Assembly: GCA_037179335.1 (NCBI GenBank)
Contig: JAKZHN010000051.1
Location: forward strand, 152,699-216,698
Origin: Cyclaneusma minus
Lineage: Eukaryota > Ascomycota > Leotiomycetes > Marthamycetales > Marthamycetaceae
Length of the DNA stretch: 64,000 bases
Direction of reading: 5' to 3'
The position numbers and the translations under genes were made by a program. Each line of letters starts with the position of its first letter. Position 1 is the stretch's first letter. Positions 34,568 to 46,434 of the stretch are shown in pieces. The notes under the pieces were generated by a model, which saw only the letters and a program-made list of their open reading frames with translations, ran no database searches and was not told where the DNA came from.

Positions 34568-37136
34568 ATGCCGGTCAAGAGGAAAGCTACATCGAGTATG
34601 AGCTTCAATTGCTACTCTCATTTTGCTATGGCTGCTAACCTTCACAGCTGCCAAAGGCGCCTCGAAGACAGGCAGAAGCTCGAACACATCGACGCCCGGT
34701 GGCGCAACCCCCAGGAGCATCGGCAGCAGCGATGATTTTTCCGGCGAGGAGGCCAGCGAGGGCGAGCAGGAGGACATCAGCAGAGTGAAGAGCAAGTTGT
34801 CATTCACGAGGAAGAAGATTCACATGGGCGACAGGGACTCGGCCAGTCAGTACTTCAGGAGAACTGACAAGGAAAATAAGTCCTACTCCGCGGACTATTC
34901 CTACCTCGCCCTCAAACCCGATGCGAACAATCGACCGCTATGGATCGATCCCAACAAGGGCAAAATCATCTTGGAGAGCTTCTCGCCTCTGGCGTCCAAG
35001 GCCCAGGACTTCCTCACAACCATTGCTGAGCCGGTGTCGCGGCCGAGTTTCCTTCACGAGTACCAGCTCACGGCACACAGCCTGTATGCAGCGGTCTCCG
35101 TAGGACTCGACCCGAAGGATATCATGCAGACGTTGGAGCGATTATCCAAGACGCCACTGCCTCCTGGACCCCGTAAGTTCATCGAGGACTGCACACAGAG
35201 TTACGGTAGGGTCAAGCTGGTGTTGAAGGATACGAAGTATTTCGTCGAGAGTCCAGATCCAGCTGTATTGCAGACTCTGCTTCAGGATCCGATCATCGGT
35301 CCATGTCGCATACAAGACTCGGGTGCGGGAGAAATTACAACCACTTCAGCCCCAAAAATGGGTGGTCTAGTGATTCCCGGAACCAAGAATGCTGCGGGTG
35401 TACAGCAAGCGGCGGCGACAGAGAATCGGCCTCAGAATGAGAGTGATGAGCCGAACCAAGAGGAGATCACTGCAGCACTGAACGAAGATGATGACGACGA
35501 TGATGGCTCCAATGCAGTTCACGCCTTTCAGATTGCTGATGTCGACGTCCAGACGGTGCAGAAACGATGTCTCACCCTTACCTACCCAGTGCTCGAGGAG
35601 TACGACTTCCGCAATGACAACGCAAATGCCAATCTCGAAATCGATCTGAAGCCCAGTGCCCAGATCAGAAGCTACCAAGAGAAAAGCTTGAGTAAGATGT
35701 TTGGTAACGGAAGAGCCAAGAGCGGTATCATTGTGCTTCCTTGCGGCGCTGGCAAAACATTGGTGGGCATTACAGCTGCTTGCACGATCAAGAAGGGAGT
35801 CATTGTGCTTTGCACTAGTTCCATGTCCGTCGTCCAGTGGCGTCAGGAGTTCTTGAAGTGGTCGAACATCAATCCAAACGATATTGCTGTCTTCACCTCC
35901 GACCACAAGGAGAGGTTCACTCGTAATACCGGTATCATCGTTTCCACATATTCCATGGTTACTCAGACTCGCCAGCGATCTCACGATGCCGCAAAGATGA
36001 TGGATTTCCTTACAGGTCGAGAATGGGGTCTCATGATTCTCGACGAAGTCCATGTCGTACCTGCACAGATCTTCAGAAAGGTGACTTCCTCAATCAAGAC
36101 GCATGCCAAACTCGGCCTTACTGCCACTTTGCTCCGTGAGGACGACAAGATTGAGGATCTCAACTTCTTGATTGGCCCCAAGCTCTACGAGGCCAACTGG
36201 ATGGAGTTAGCAGAACAGGGACATATCGCCAAGGTCCAATGCGCAGAGGTGTGGTGTCCTATGACTACTGAATTTTACTCCGAGTACCTACGAGAAACGA
36301 GTCGAAAGCGTGGACTGCTATTCATCATGAACCCCCGAAAGTTCCAAGCCTGTCAGTTCTTGATTGACTACCATGAGAAGCGCGGCGACAAAATCATTGT
36401 CTTCTCGGATAACGTCTATGCGTTGAAGATGTATGCGCAGAAGCTGGGCAAAGCGTTCATCTACGGAGAGACTCCCCAGCAAGAGCGACTTCGAATTCTC
36501 GAGAACTTCCAGCACAACGAGAACATCAACACTTTGTTCCTGTCGAAGATTGGTGACACATCACTCGATCTTCCAGAAGCAACATGTCTGATCCAAATCT
36601 CTTCTCACTACGGTTCTCGACGTCAAGAAGCTCAACGTCTAGGTCGTATCCTCCGAGCCAAACGCAGAAACGACGAGGGTTTCAACGCCTTCTTCTACTC
36701 GCTCGTCTCAAAGGACACCCAGGAGATGTACTACTCATCCAAACGCCAAGCATTCCTAGTTGACCAAGGCTACGCCTTCAAAGTGATCACGCACCTCCAA
36801 GGCATGGAGCAGCTCCCCGGTCTTGCCTTCTCCACCGCAGCTGAACGCCGCGAGCTCCTCCAAAACGTAATGATCCAGAACGAAGGCTCCTTCGACGAAG
36901 AAAAGATCGCCGACGACCTGTTCAGCGTGCCAGGTGCCGGGCGCAATGGAGGCAAGAAGAAGCCTTTTGCTAGGAGAACGGCGGGTACGCTGAGCGAGCT
37001 GAGCGGTGGTCAGGATATGGCGTACATTGAGCAGAACAAGAGCAAGAATAAAGAGCTGAAGAAGAACCAGAAGCCCAGTAATCCGTTCTTTAAGAAGCTG
37101 CAGAGGGACCAGCAGAAGAGGAAGCTGGGACAGTAA
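34568..37136 (+). CDS. SSL2: TFIIH DNA translocase/helicase Ssl2 (XPB, Rad25)
   Basis: ATP-dependent 3'-5' helicase/translocase of TFIIH, used for promoter opening and nucleotide excision repair. Exons are 34568-34595 and 34648-37136, giving 838 residues. The N-terminal damage-recognition-like domain (YLALKPDANNRPLWIDP onward) precedes the helicase core. The Walker A motif LPCGAGKT is at about 373, the DEVH box at about 473, the RED motif LLREDDK at about 506, and motif VI SHYGSRRQEAQRLGRILR at about 661. An acidic linker (NEDDDDDDG) lies before the core, and a Lys-rich tail ends the protein. All catalytic motifs are intact. Confidence 0.97.
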
Positions 37137-38123
37137 GCAGTGTGTTTTACCTAATTACCTGCATGGGCTTTGGAGTTTGAACTGGGGTTTGGGCTAAGGG
37201 GTATTTTGGGCGCATGGGACAAAGGGGCATCTAGAGTGAGATCATCCTTACGGGGCTCTGGGGGAAAGGCGCGCTATGATAGATGGCTGGCACAGCATCG
37301 CTTTTAATGACCGGGAATCAAAAGATGATTTCGATTTGTGCGAAGGGCTACATTCTCTGTTGTTGTATGTCAGTGATTGTGAACTTGCTCAATAAGGCCT
37401 GGCCAGGCATGGCTAGACTCGTCTCATCGCAAACCCGAGAATGTCTCGAGACTCTCTAAAGCTCTGAAAATTATATCCATCATTAAAATTTCAAACCCTC
37501 ACGGACGGCTCTCTGCTCCCAAATTTCGACTCCAATGACTAGGAAGTTTCCAAGTGATTAGGAGAGTTCCTGGAATTCAAGTGATTGGCAATACCCCAAG
37601 TAATTGGCAAGCCCCAAGTGGTTGGAAATTCCCCCAGTTACAAGGAATATCCCAAAAGATTGGGAACGTTCTAAGTGATTGAAAGAACTCCAATGATTGT
37701 GAATTTCCCAACTGCAGCGATAGGTCCAGTGTACGGGCCTAGATAGTAGATACCTATGCAGTGTCATGCTTCTACTGGGAGTTCCTGCATAGATCTATAC
37801 TGGCAGGAGGAGCGGGAGAAGATCGAAAAGGAGTCGTGGAAGCACACAAAAGTAAGCAGGCTCTGCGAAACAAATTGCCGACAATACGTTGAAAAAGTGT
37901 CTCCTATACAAGTGGGATCGGGAACGAATGGAGTGTCCCGTGTTCCAACCTCTCCTTTTCCTATTTCAGTATTGTCAACCATGGTTGAGCATGACACATC
38001 CCCCCACCCCCCTGACTCACCCCTTACTCTCACCCCTTACTCTCACCCCTTACTCACCCACCCACAAAACAAAAGAATTAACTGAATAAAACTATTAATG
38101 TCAGATAGTAAACCCAAAAATAA
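37137..38123. repeat. Intergenic with degenerate AAGTGATTGG repeats and a 13-bp tandem repeat
   Basis: At about 37545-37705, variants of CAAGTAATTGGCAATACCCC recur with a period near 20 bp. At 38016-38054, CTCACCCCTTACT is repeated three times exactly. No gene is supported in the remainder. Confidence 0.75.
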
Positions 38124-38243
38124 TGGGCTGTGTCGGATTCGAACCAACATCCTCCTAACTATGTGATGTAGAAACTACCCCCATGGATAACAATGTCATG
38201 GGTTTTACCACAGTTAGGTGCGCTACCATTGTGCCGACAGTCC
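38124..38243 (-). tRNA. tRNA-His(GTG)-like gene with 48-nt intron
   Basis: Minus strand. The acceptor stem is GGACTGT with ACAGCCC (one A-C mismatch), the anticodon stem CCTAA/TTAGG is perfect, and the loop CTGTGG gives anticodon GTG. The intron occupies 38207-38160, directly after position 37, the standard place. The T arm GTTGG-TTCGAAT-CCGAC is perfect, the variable loop is AGGAT, and the discriminator is A. Box A-like GGCACAATGG and a perfect box B GGTTCGAATCC are present, and TTTTT (a Pol III terminator) follows 3 nt after the discriminator. The D stem GCAC/GCGC has one A-C mismatch. Both mismatches would pair if A were G, so either this is a slightly decayed copy or the mismatches are tolerated. 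Confidence 0.7.
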
Positions 38244-38612
38244 TTTTTTTGTTGTATAATACCCTGTCACTTATTTTGATTTATATACCGCCAGCGTCGT
38301 AGGTACCGCATCACAGGGTCTATCGTCTCTGTTACTTATTCCACTCAACGTCGTTTTCATGCCTGTTTCCTCGGACGGAACAAGTGAACCTTAGCGACCA
38401 TCATCGCTGGGCCGATATCACGGCAATATAAATGTAAGCATAAACGAACCATGATCTGTTCCTCTCCACTGTCAATCAAAAGTCACATAAAACCCCTTGA
38501 ACCAAACCTCCCCAGAAGAGTCAAGCAAACCAACCAGTAAGTTCAAACATAACACCAAGCAAACCAGAACAGCAATTTGCTAACAAGCATACAGATCCGT
38601 CAAACCGCAAGC

Positions 38613-38778
38613 ATGGAAGACCTTAACACACCCACCGATCCCTCGATGGACCTCCTTACTGCATTAGTCATTTACTGGGCATTGTTCTGGGTGGTGGGTA
38701 TGATGTTCATGCCCGTAAGTTTTCGCTTTGCAGAATCTGTAACACTAGAACTTGAGCAATATGCTGATCTATCAGTGA
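38613..38778 (+). CDS. Candidate 34-residue single-pass membrane microprotein
   Basis: The exon 38613-38714 encodes MEDLNTPTDPSMDLL and then a hydrophobic stretch (TALVIYWALFWVVGMMFMP), followed by a canonical intron GTAAGT...TGCTGATCTATCAG (38715-38775) and a TGA stop immediately after the acceptor. Upstream there is a second canonical intron in what would be the 5' UTR (38537-38594, GTAAGT...TTGCTAAC...ATACAG). Two well-formed introns around so short a frame argue for a real transcript. If the second intron is retained, the frame runs on to 38825. I do not recognise a family. The short acidic N-terminus and one transmembrane helix suggest a tail-anchored or single-pass membrane peptide. Confidence 0.5.
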
Positions 38779-39011
38779 AGCATGCGGCTTTCAATCGCCG
38801 AGTAAACTTTGAGTTCCATGTTTGAGATTGGTTGCTTGCGCGTCGTCTTTGCTGCAGGCTTTTGGCGACGGCTAGGAACGTTCTGAGGATGAGTGGATAT
38901 CAGGCTTGTTGGGGTCAGAATCAGAATCTTCCCAGAAGGAGGATGAAGTTGCGAACAAGGAAGACTGTATCTTGATGAGATCCAGTTCCCGATAGACCCA
39001 ACCCTTGTGCT

Positions 39012-40444
39012 CTACACGGTTTCTTCTTGTGGCTGGCGGGGAACCTTCTGCGCCTCCAAGTCATGTGCATTAGGCTGCTCATTATTGGGTAATTTTCCGA
39101 GCCCCAACTGCGAAGAAGACTCCGGTTCACCGCTTCCAGAGTGGTGACTATTGTCGGAGCGAAGAGACGCCAAGGAGATACGGCTCCGAATACTGGCTAC
39201 TAGGTCTTTGGGTGAGACCTTGTTCACATATGCCCATAGGGAAGGCAAGTTGACAGCAAGCAAGCACATGCTAGCCTCGATGTTGGACCAAAAGATGGAA
39301 AGGGCGTCTTCGACTATCACAGCTGTCAGCTCACAGCTCATGATTTTGATAATGTGCGACTTACGGCGGCAATCGTAGTTGTAATCGTAGATAACTGTAT
39401 TTCGAAGCTTAGTCTTTGTAGTACCGCAGGCTGGTGAACACTTACTCAATGTCGTTGCAACGACGGTGACGACACGACCAATGGATGCTGCTAGACCACT
39501 ACCAATGGTAGATAAGTACCCAAGCATCAATCTTTGGGGACAAGAAGAATATTTACACTCCTGTCAACAGAAAAACCCCTGCAATTGCTAGCTTCCGTGC
39601 TGATGTCGTATGCAACTCGTAGATCTGAATATATAGCATTAATAACTTTCCTTGCAGTTTGCAACCATGAGCACAGCCAAAGGTCTAGACGAACGTTTAC
39701 TTACATTCAGCAAAGGCAGCAGAATGATCCAGACATCAAGTAGAAGACTTGATATAGCGAAGCCTTGAAGAAACGGCGGCACCATTGAACAATACAGGAG
39801 AAAGTCGTCTGTGCCATCCCACAATGCTTCAATATGTGTACCGCATTGCAGTGAATTCATGAGAATCATGGCAATCATCCAAAGGATTACCAGAGCCATT
39901 GTGATGCTGAACACGATATTGGCAGATGATTATAGATGTTTCTGAGAGAAGATACGACGGAAGAACGCAAGGGCACCGATTTTGGTGAGACCTAATGCCA
40001 GAATCTGGATATATTGAAATGCTTCGAGAAGCTAGACACGTTAATTAGTCAATGCAGCCAAGAATGTTCCGCTTTCGTGGATATCAAGATTAACCCACCT
40101 TGCCTTCAAACTCTGTATTGCTTGTTGTAGGGTCTGAAGGAGTATTATATCCCCATACGCTGTTCTCGACTCCTAAGATAAGAAGCCTATGAGTGATAGT
40201 CTCGAGATCAAATATTCAGGGTTTGGGACCAACCTAGTACACCGCATATCCCCATCCCAATAACAAAAGCCAAGGCAGGGAGCATGATCCAGTCATCTAG
40301 CTTCAATTCCGCATTCTGAATACGGCGGACATTGAACCGAAGTGCAACAGCTATCAGACATAAGGCCGGAAGCGCAGTGCTAACACCAATGAGGCTGGAT
40401 GGTGCCGTGGGGCCATAAGGCGTAATGAGATAGTTGAGACGCAT
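39012..40444 (-). pseudogene. SAT4/fungal rhodopsin-like seven-helix protein with a premature stop
   Basis: Exons that restore the family pattern are 40444-40234, 40172-40099, 40031-39705, 39624-39557, 39498-39446, 39394-39365 and 39322-39012. Helices include ALPALCLIAVALRF, LDDWIMLPALAFVIGMGI, FSITMALVILWMIAMIL, GFAISSLLLDVWIILLPL and EASMCLLAVNLPSLW. Inside exon 3 the frame meets TAA at 39932-39930 (between FSQKHL and SSANIV). No splice site in the right phase bypasses it, while the helices on both sides stay in one frame. A single C-to-T change of CAA would explain it. Everything else is intact, so this is a recent loss, a strain allele, or a sequencing error. Membranes of this family often sense signals in plant-associated fungi; function here is unknown. 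Confidence 0.75.
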
Positions 40445-41189
40445 GGCGAGTCCGCAAGACTAGTTGCGATACCGAGTCTAACTCCTCGAACGGTCTCAGC
40501 AATGATGCTGTACTTCGATATATTCGGGTGCAGAAGGTACCTAGGCTGTAATCGATGACTGAGGATGGACCTGGCAGCTGTTGAGTAGAAGAGAGAAGCG
40601 AAGACACCCCCGCATATAAAGATCAAGGAAGGCGTCACGATATCGTGGTGCCTGGTAACAGAGACCAAGGCACCCAATGAATAACAAAAAGATCAACCTT
40701 TGCTACCTGTTGCTACCGCCTGCAGAATCAGATAGATCACAGATGACTTGCCGTTCTTGGAAACGGCGTGACCTACTGTTATTCGCTGGTAAGATATTGG
40801 ACCAGACCCCCAGCTACTGCTGTATAAGGGTTCTAATCCACTCAAGCCAGTCGGTTCAATGTTGTGTTGCTGCCCTTGCCTAAGCGCCCGCACATAATCG
40901 GCCTTGCGCCATGACCTCGCCGTGATGCATGCAGATGATTACCAGGGTAGGATATAGTAACACTTTCGCCGGTCCCCACCAACTGAACCAACCCATGCAA
41001 ACCAACAGCTGTCTCCGGATAACGGACGATGATTTCGAATCTTCTTCAACATAACGGCGAAGCATCGCCACTCCACATAGCTATCCAGAACATGCGGCGA
41101 TCCGAGAGGCAAGTGAACAATTATAGAATTCGCCTCAGCTCTCTCGACATCGTCCACTCTGCCAATCATAGCACTGCCAAGCAATCACC
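40445..41189. other. Intergenic between SAT4-like gene and GNAT gene
   Basis: No gene is supported. A 63-codon minus-strand frame around 40880-41071 contains a hydrophobic stretch but has no family pattern and no convincing splice partners. Confidence 0.5.
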
Positions 41190-42092
41190 ATGCCTCTCGA
41201 GATTCACGAAGTAAAGAGCGTAGCTGACTTCCCCGAAATCGTTCGTGTGTGTGGAATCGCCTTCGATGACAGCCCCTCTGGAGAGATTTTCATGCCGGTA
41301 TTTGGACATGGCCCGACTGCCTGGGAAGATGCCTATCGAGGCATGTTGACTCGGATGTGGTTCATCCACTCAAGTAACGTTCCCTCCATACCGTGATCCT
41401 TCCCTCCCTGCTAAAGGAGTCGAGACTTCCATTACCTCAAGAAGTCGAGAGTGCTGATACCTTTAATAGTCGACCCCAAAAGCAGATGGTTCAAGGTCAT
41501 TGATACCGATCTGGACGACAAGATTGTAGCTGCCGCTCAATGGCATACTTTTGAGGAAACTCCCCCAACGAATCCAGCGCAGATTGACCCGTACTGGTGG
41601 GGAGAGGGCGAAAAGAGGAAGTTTGCGAAAATGTGGTTGGAGAAAACGGCTGAGATGAGACTGAACAGGCCACCGCACGTCCGTAAGTGTCAGCCCCAGC
41701 AAACAAGCAGGTCACTCACATGCTTGTATAACTCCGAGTTGACCATGCTCTCGTGAACTCGATTTGCTGACAAGAAGAGGCGACCATTAGGACTAACTAT
41801 CATCTTCACCCACCCTGATCATCGCCGTCGCGGCGCCGCAAATCTACTCATGAAATGGGGAACAGACACCGCAGACAGGCTCGGACTTCCTTGCTACGTC
41901 GATGCCACGCCCCTGGGCGTTCCACTGTACCTCGCGAATGATTTTCAGATCGTCAAGGAATTCTTGATCAAGCCGGACGTCCCCGAAGAGGAAAAGAGCG
42001 AGGAATGGAAAAAGATGGAAGAGAGAATGGTAGAGACTGTGACACTTATGCGACGGGATCCGAAGAGTACCAAGAAGTCTTGGTTGTGGTGA
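41190..42092 (+). CDS. GNAT-family N-acetyltransferase
   Basis: Acetyl-CoA-dependent acetyltransferase of unknown substrate. Exons are 41190-41373, 41470-41682 and 41791-42092, giving 232 residues. The N-terminal part EIVRVCGIAFDDSP is typical of fungal GNAT proteins that resemble Mak3/ArsR-like small-molecule acetyltransferases. The acetyl-CoA-binding motif A is LTIIFTHPDHRRRGAANLL, where the RRRGAA loop contacts the pyrophosphate. It is followed by LGLPCYVDATPLGVPLY, the common motif B. The junctions restore HSIDPKSRWFKV and PPHVRLTIIF. Confidence 0.88.
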
Positions 42093-42477
42093 AAGGGGGA
42101 TTTCAAGGATTTCGTGCAAGATGCTGAGCATGGGGAAGGAGTTTCGAGTAGGACTTGAAAGGTGGATGTGGCAATTGTAACTTGCATTCATGGCAAAGCT
42201 GAAGAAGTACGATTCCTCCAGTACTTCAGTTGTGTATGGAATGCTCTGTGGTTGGTTAGATGCATGGTATCCATCGCTCGACTGGCAGTACTCACATGAT
42301 AGATTGTCTGCTGCTTGGCATGGGTTTAAGCTTTTTCCAATAGTGGAAGCGCGATCGGCTCGTAGCCGCCTGGTACCATGGTCCAGTATCCCCCGGACTC
42401 GGTCAGACCACCCAGCATCACCAGTCCTCTGCCTCCACGGGTTCTTCGTTTGCATCTTCTGATTCTCGTGAACCTCG
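42093..42477. other. Convergent 3' intergenic region
   Basis: Lies between the stops of the GNAT gene and YAR1. No gene seen; the last 50 bp become C-rich on the plus strand and pass into YAR1. Confidence 0.5.
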
Positions 42478-43209
42478 TCACTTCTTCTCCTCACCCTCCA
42501 GCTTCAACTCCTCCATCTTACTCTCCGCATCGTCAAGCTTGCCCTCTCCATCTCCCGTCTCTGCGCCCTCCGCATCGTCAACGTCCGCACTTTCGGCGTT
42601 ACCCTCTTCTGCACCACCAGTAACATCATCAATGCCCTCTCCCTCACTCAACACCCACTCCACAACCTCCGTCTTTCCCGCCACCTCAGCCTCATAGATG
42701 GCATCATGGCCTGCCCTGTTCTTGACCGTCACATCCACACCCGCATCCATCAACTTCTTCACAGCTTCCAGATGGCCATTAATCGCCGCATAGTGCAGCG
42801 GCGTGTTGCCCGCTAGATTCGGTGCGTTAATCAGCCTCAACGCATCATCCGGATCCGACGAGTTTGCATTTGCGCCGTTTTCATCTGTGGTATTTGTGAG
42901 AGGTAACAGGTTCAAGGCTTTGAGGATGGCAGTTATGATTTCTAAGAACGCCTTCGTCAGTCACGGAAGAAGCTTTGAAAAAGCTTTAGAAAGCATACCA
43001 ACATGGCCATTGGCACTTCCCATATGCAGCGGCCCATTTCCTGTGGTCTCATCCTTCACCACGGCCAACAAATCAGCTTTTGAGCAGTTCTCGCGGGCGC
43101 AAAGTTCGTCGAGGAAGGTGGTGAAGTCGGTGGTTTCGCCGGCGCGGGCGAAGTAGAGGAGGTCGTCGATCTCTTCTTCGGAGACGGTTGGACGAGTCGC
43201 TGAAGCCAT
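42478..43209 (-). CDS. YAR1: Ankyrin-repeat protein, Yar1 ortholog
   Basis: Small ankyrin protein; yeast Yar1 chaperones ribosomal protein Rps3 on its way to the 40S subunit. Exons are 43209-42999 and 42941-42478, giving 224 residues. The N-terminal helix EEEIDDLLYFARAGE is followed by ankyrin repeats with GPLHMGSANGHVEII, GNTPLHYAAINGHLEAVKKL and NRAGHDAIYEAEVAGKTEVV. The last of these closely parallels yeast Yar1 (NKFGHDAIFEAENSGKEEV). The C-terminal 50 residues are acidic with EGAETGDGEGK-like repeats. Length matches yeast Yar1 (about 200). Confidence 0.88.
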
Positions 43210-43994
43210 GGTTGCAGTTTCGTTTGAGGGTATATGGTGTGGTATTGGGACAGGTAGTGATTGATCTGGACTTTGTAGAGCTGTATGGGGTTGGGTTGAC
43301 TCGAGGAGACGAATTTTCTCGGAAGCTTCCCCCCGCAGACTTTTTGCTTATCCGCTCTCGTGTCGGGCTTATCGCTGATGTGGGGGGAGGAACGACCTCG
43401 ACATGAGTGTGGAGTGGTCGATGCTTCTCAAGGTGAACTTACTTTAGTTGCTGAAATGCTTGATCATGCTGCTGTGAGAATACATCCATTGGTCGAGTTC
43501 TCGTCCAATTGGTACCTGTGCTGTAAATTAGTGTGTCCTAACACGATTCTGATGCCAATAAGAGGGCACAGGGTGAGAATCCATTGAACTGGCCACTTAA
43601 TAGTATTTGCGAGTGCGAGAGGATGCCTAAGGCTATTTAGAAAGTGATTAATATTCCCGCATATGGGTTTAATATTATTTAATCAATCTTTTTCAAAAAT
43701 TCAAGTGGCCACTCGAACGAATCCATAAAACAGAATACCCGGAAAAGCAATCCCGCTGCTATACTGGGAACTTCAGACCACGCTAGGACACACTAACTTG
43801 CGGCACAAGTATTGACTATTGAGTGATCCGGGAGCTAACTCCTCGCCATTGTTGCAATAAAAGCTTCTGCCCCTGACAAACATCTCACACTACCAGAACA
43901 AGAACTGCTTCCTCGAATCCTCTGTTCATCCTCAATACTTTCACTTGTCACCACAAGCCGCGGAAAGCTGGCGTTCATCTCTGACTCCGGCATA
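43210..43994. other. Intergenic: divergent promoters of YAR1 and SGNH esterase
   Basis: No gene is supported. An AT-rich stretch lies at about 43620-43720. Confidence 0.5.
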
Positions 43995-44933
43995 ATGGAG
44001 GTTGATAAAGTCGAAGAGCCTTATCCACGTTTTCTGCTCTTTGGAGACTCGATTGCTGAGCGAGCTGGCCAGCTTTCAGACGGGTACTGCTTCACGGCTG
44101 CCTTGCATACAGGTCTGTCTCATTATCTTCAGTCGAGCTTGTAGATATCACAGCTAATGTAAAACAGTATGCAGGTGCAGGCTAGATGTTGTCAATCGAG
44201 GTATTGGAGGTTACAATAGCAACCAGGCCTTGACAAGTATTGACCGAATTATCCCACCGCCCTCGCAAGGTCGTATCAAGTTCCTGGTATGCAAAGACAC
44301 AGCCCAATCGCGGCACCGTTCCCTTCCATTTGCATCTGGCTGATAAGCACACAGCTCATCCTGTTTGGTGCCAATGACGCATGTCTTCCCACCGCCTCAA
44401 CCAAGCAACATGTGCCCAGGAAGGAGTATGTTGAAAATATTTGCCGTATCATACGCCACCCGTCCATCACTGCCCACAAGCCCAAGATCATCCTCGTGAC
44501 GCCCCCGCCTATCGACGAGATCCGCTGTGAAGCTTCGAAGCTAGGAGGGAAACCGGGTGAGGTTCTGAGAGAAGCTGCAGTAACAAAGGCTTACGCCGAG
44601 GGCTGCAGAATAATTGGGGGAAATATGGCCGAGACCGAGGCAGCCTGGACCGAGGATCTCGTGGTCGTGGATCTCTGGAATGCCATCATGAGCGAAGCCA
44701 TCAAATCCACGCCAGGCTACAAACCAGCTGACGGGTTGCTGGGTTCGAAGGAGACTGGCAGCTGCCAAGCGCTAGCAGATCTCTTGCCAGACGGACTTCA
44801 CTTCAGTGGAAAGGCATACGAGATCTTTTTCAAAGAGGTTATGGAGGCGATTCGAACGAAGTGGCCGAACGAGGGTCTGGATTCTGGGCCTTTGTACTTT
44901 CCCAGGTGGACAGAAGCACCCAAGAGCCAGTGA
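43995..44933 (+). CDS. SGNH-hydrolase esterase, Iah1 (isoamyl acetate esterase) type
   Basis: GDSL/SGNH hydrolase cleaving small esters. Exons are 43995-44112, 44168-44286 and 44355-44933, giving 271 residues. Block I is LLFGDSIAE with Ser19 as nucleophile, block II RLDVVNRGIGGYNSN supplies the oxyanion Gly, block III LFGANDA supplies the oxyanion Asn, and block V DLLPDGLHFSG supplies the Asp/His pair. It lacks a signal peptide, so it is probably cytosolic. The junctions restore LHTVCRCRLDVVN and KFLLILFGAND. Confidence 0.92.
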
Positions 44934-46434
44934 TGGATCGAATGTCCTTTTAAGGGGCAATGACTCCTCCATCCAGCACATACTATTCATCCCCTAGACA
45001 GCAAACCTGCAGGAATATAATGACAGCTTCTCTCATCTACTCCAGTCTGCCTCCATTTTGTCGCCTTGTCAAGGACCGAACATACCCTCATGGTGGAATT
45101 TCTTCTACGTGCAAATTTGACTCTGACTCTGGTGCGGACCAGAAGAAAGTCCACCACGAGATACCCAAAAGCAGGTACGACTAAAGACTGAGGCTGCATA
45201 AGCAAGCATCAATTTGGTAAGCTGCTCAGGTACTATCACATGGAATCTTCAATCTCATCTCCAGCCTCGTCAACTTTGAACTTGGCTCGCTTTAGAAGTT
45301 AAACGGCAACAGAATCCAAGACATCTGGGTATTGCAATAATGACATTGAAAGAAACACAGACAAATGGGACACTCAGAGTAGTAAAGAGGATATACTATC
45401 CTTACGATGTTTCGTACTAGGTATGATCGGGACAAACAAAGATCTCTTCTTGCTGTACATAAACTGAGGCGAAGAATGTTTTGTCATGGCGGTTTGTGAT
45501 GTTTGGAGGTTGTTCGGGTGTTTGAGTTTCTGCAGGCTTGGCTTGCCACAAGCCTCTCAGCTGCAAGGACCATCCCTGCCCGCGTCTAATCGATACCCAT
45601 AATCTGGAACTAGCGAGAGGCCGTTGCGACCTCAGCCTGCTAACATCTCCAAATACTCACCTCCGCCAACTCAATCATTCTCTCTGCCAAACAACGAAGC
45701 TGCAAGATCGATCCGTATTCTGAATCTTAGTTCCCAGATCGAACCTACTCTAGAGCCGAAGTGCCTATTGACAGCTCCCTCCGAACCGCAGACCGCGTAT
45801 CCTCTCGTTCATTCCAACCTCCGAACCGCTTCATATCCTTAGTCGCTTTGGTCTCTTAGACCGATAAATACTTCCGCTTGATTCCATCCCATCGCGAAGC
45901 ACTCCTCTGCTCTTCTCACTTCCGGAAAACCTCCCCACCTACACCTCCGCAGTCCGGCTCTTCCTCCTAAACCAAGTCGCCAGATCTTCATTCCTTGCCG
46001 TGTCACCCGCTCTCCTCTCGTTCGAACTCGTTGCGCAGAGCGAACCCTCCTACCTTTCCGCTTTCCCAGAAAACACTTGCACAGCCAATACATCTGCCAT
46101 TGCATCTCCGTGTTCGTATAACCTGTTGGAGTCACCCTCCCCAGGAGTGCCTCTAGATGTGGCGGGGGAGGTGGACAGGCGCTATTTCAGGTCAATAGCT
46201 TTACAGAAGGGCCGCCCGGACTGTTCGGACGAGGAAGAACCGTGGAAAATCTCTCCATTCGAGGAAGCATACCCAGCAATAGCCTCGACTAGACGAAATC
46301 CTTTTCCTCTCCCGACAGTCCAGGCAGACGCTCACACGCTTTGCCATAGAACTAGGGATCAGTCTTGTTGGACCTTGCTTCCTGCCCATCCTCCCTGGAC
46401 AATTTAGACGGAAATAAAGCGACAGACGGTGGGG
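44934..46434. other. Gene-free 1.5 kb upstream of the 617-residue protein gene
   Basis: Open frames here are short, C-rich on the plus strand from about 45550 to 46120 and without family patterns. The C/T-rich stretch could be a long 5' leader of the next gene. No RNA gene or repeat was recognised. Confidence 0.5.

Noticed and set aside
39532..39556. A second lesion (in-frame TAA at 39555) in the SAT4-like gene
   Set aside because: A normal 58-nt intron (39556-39499, GTAAAT...GGTAG) removes it and restores helix spacing, so it is not a mutation.
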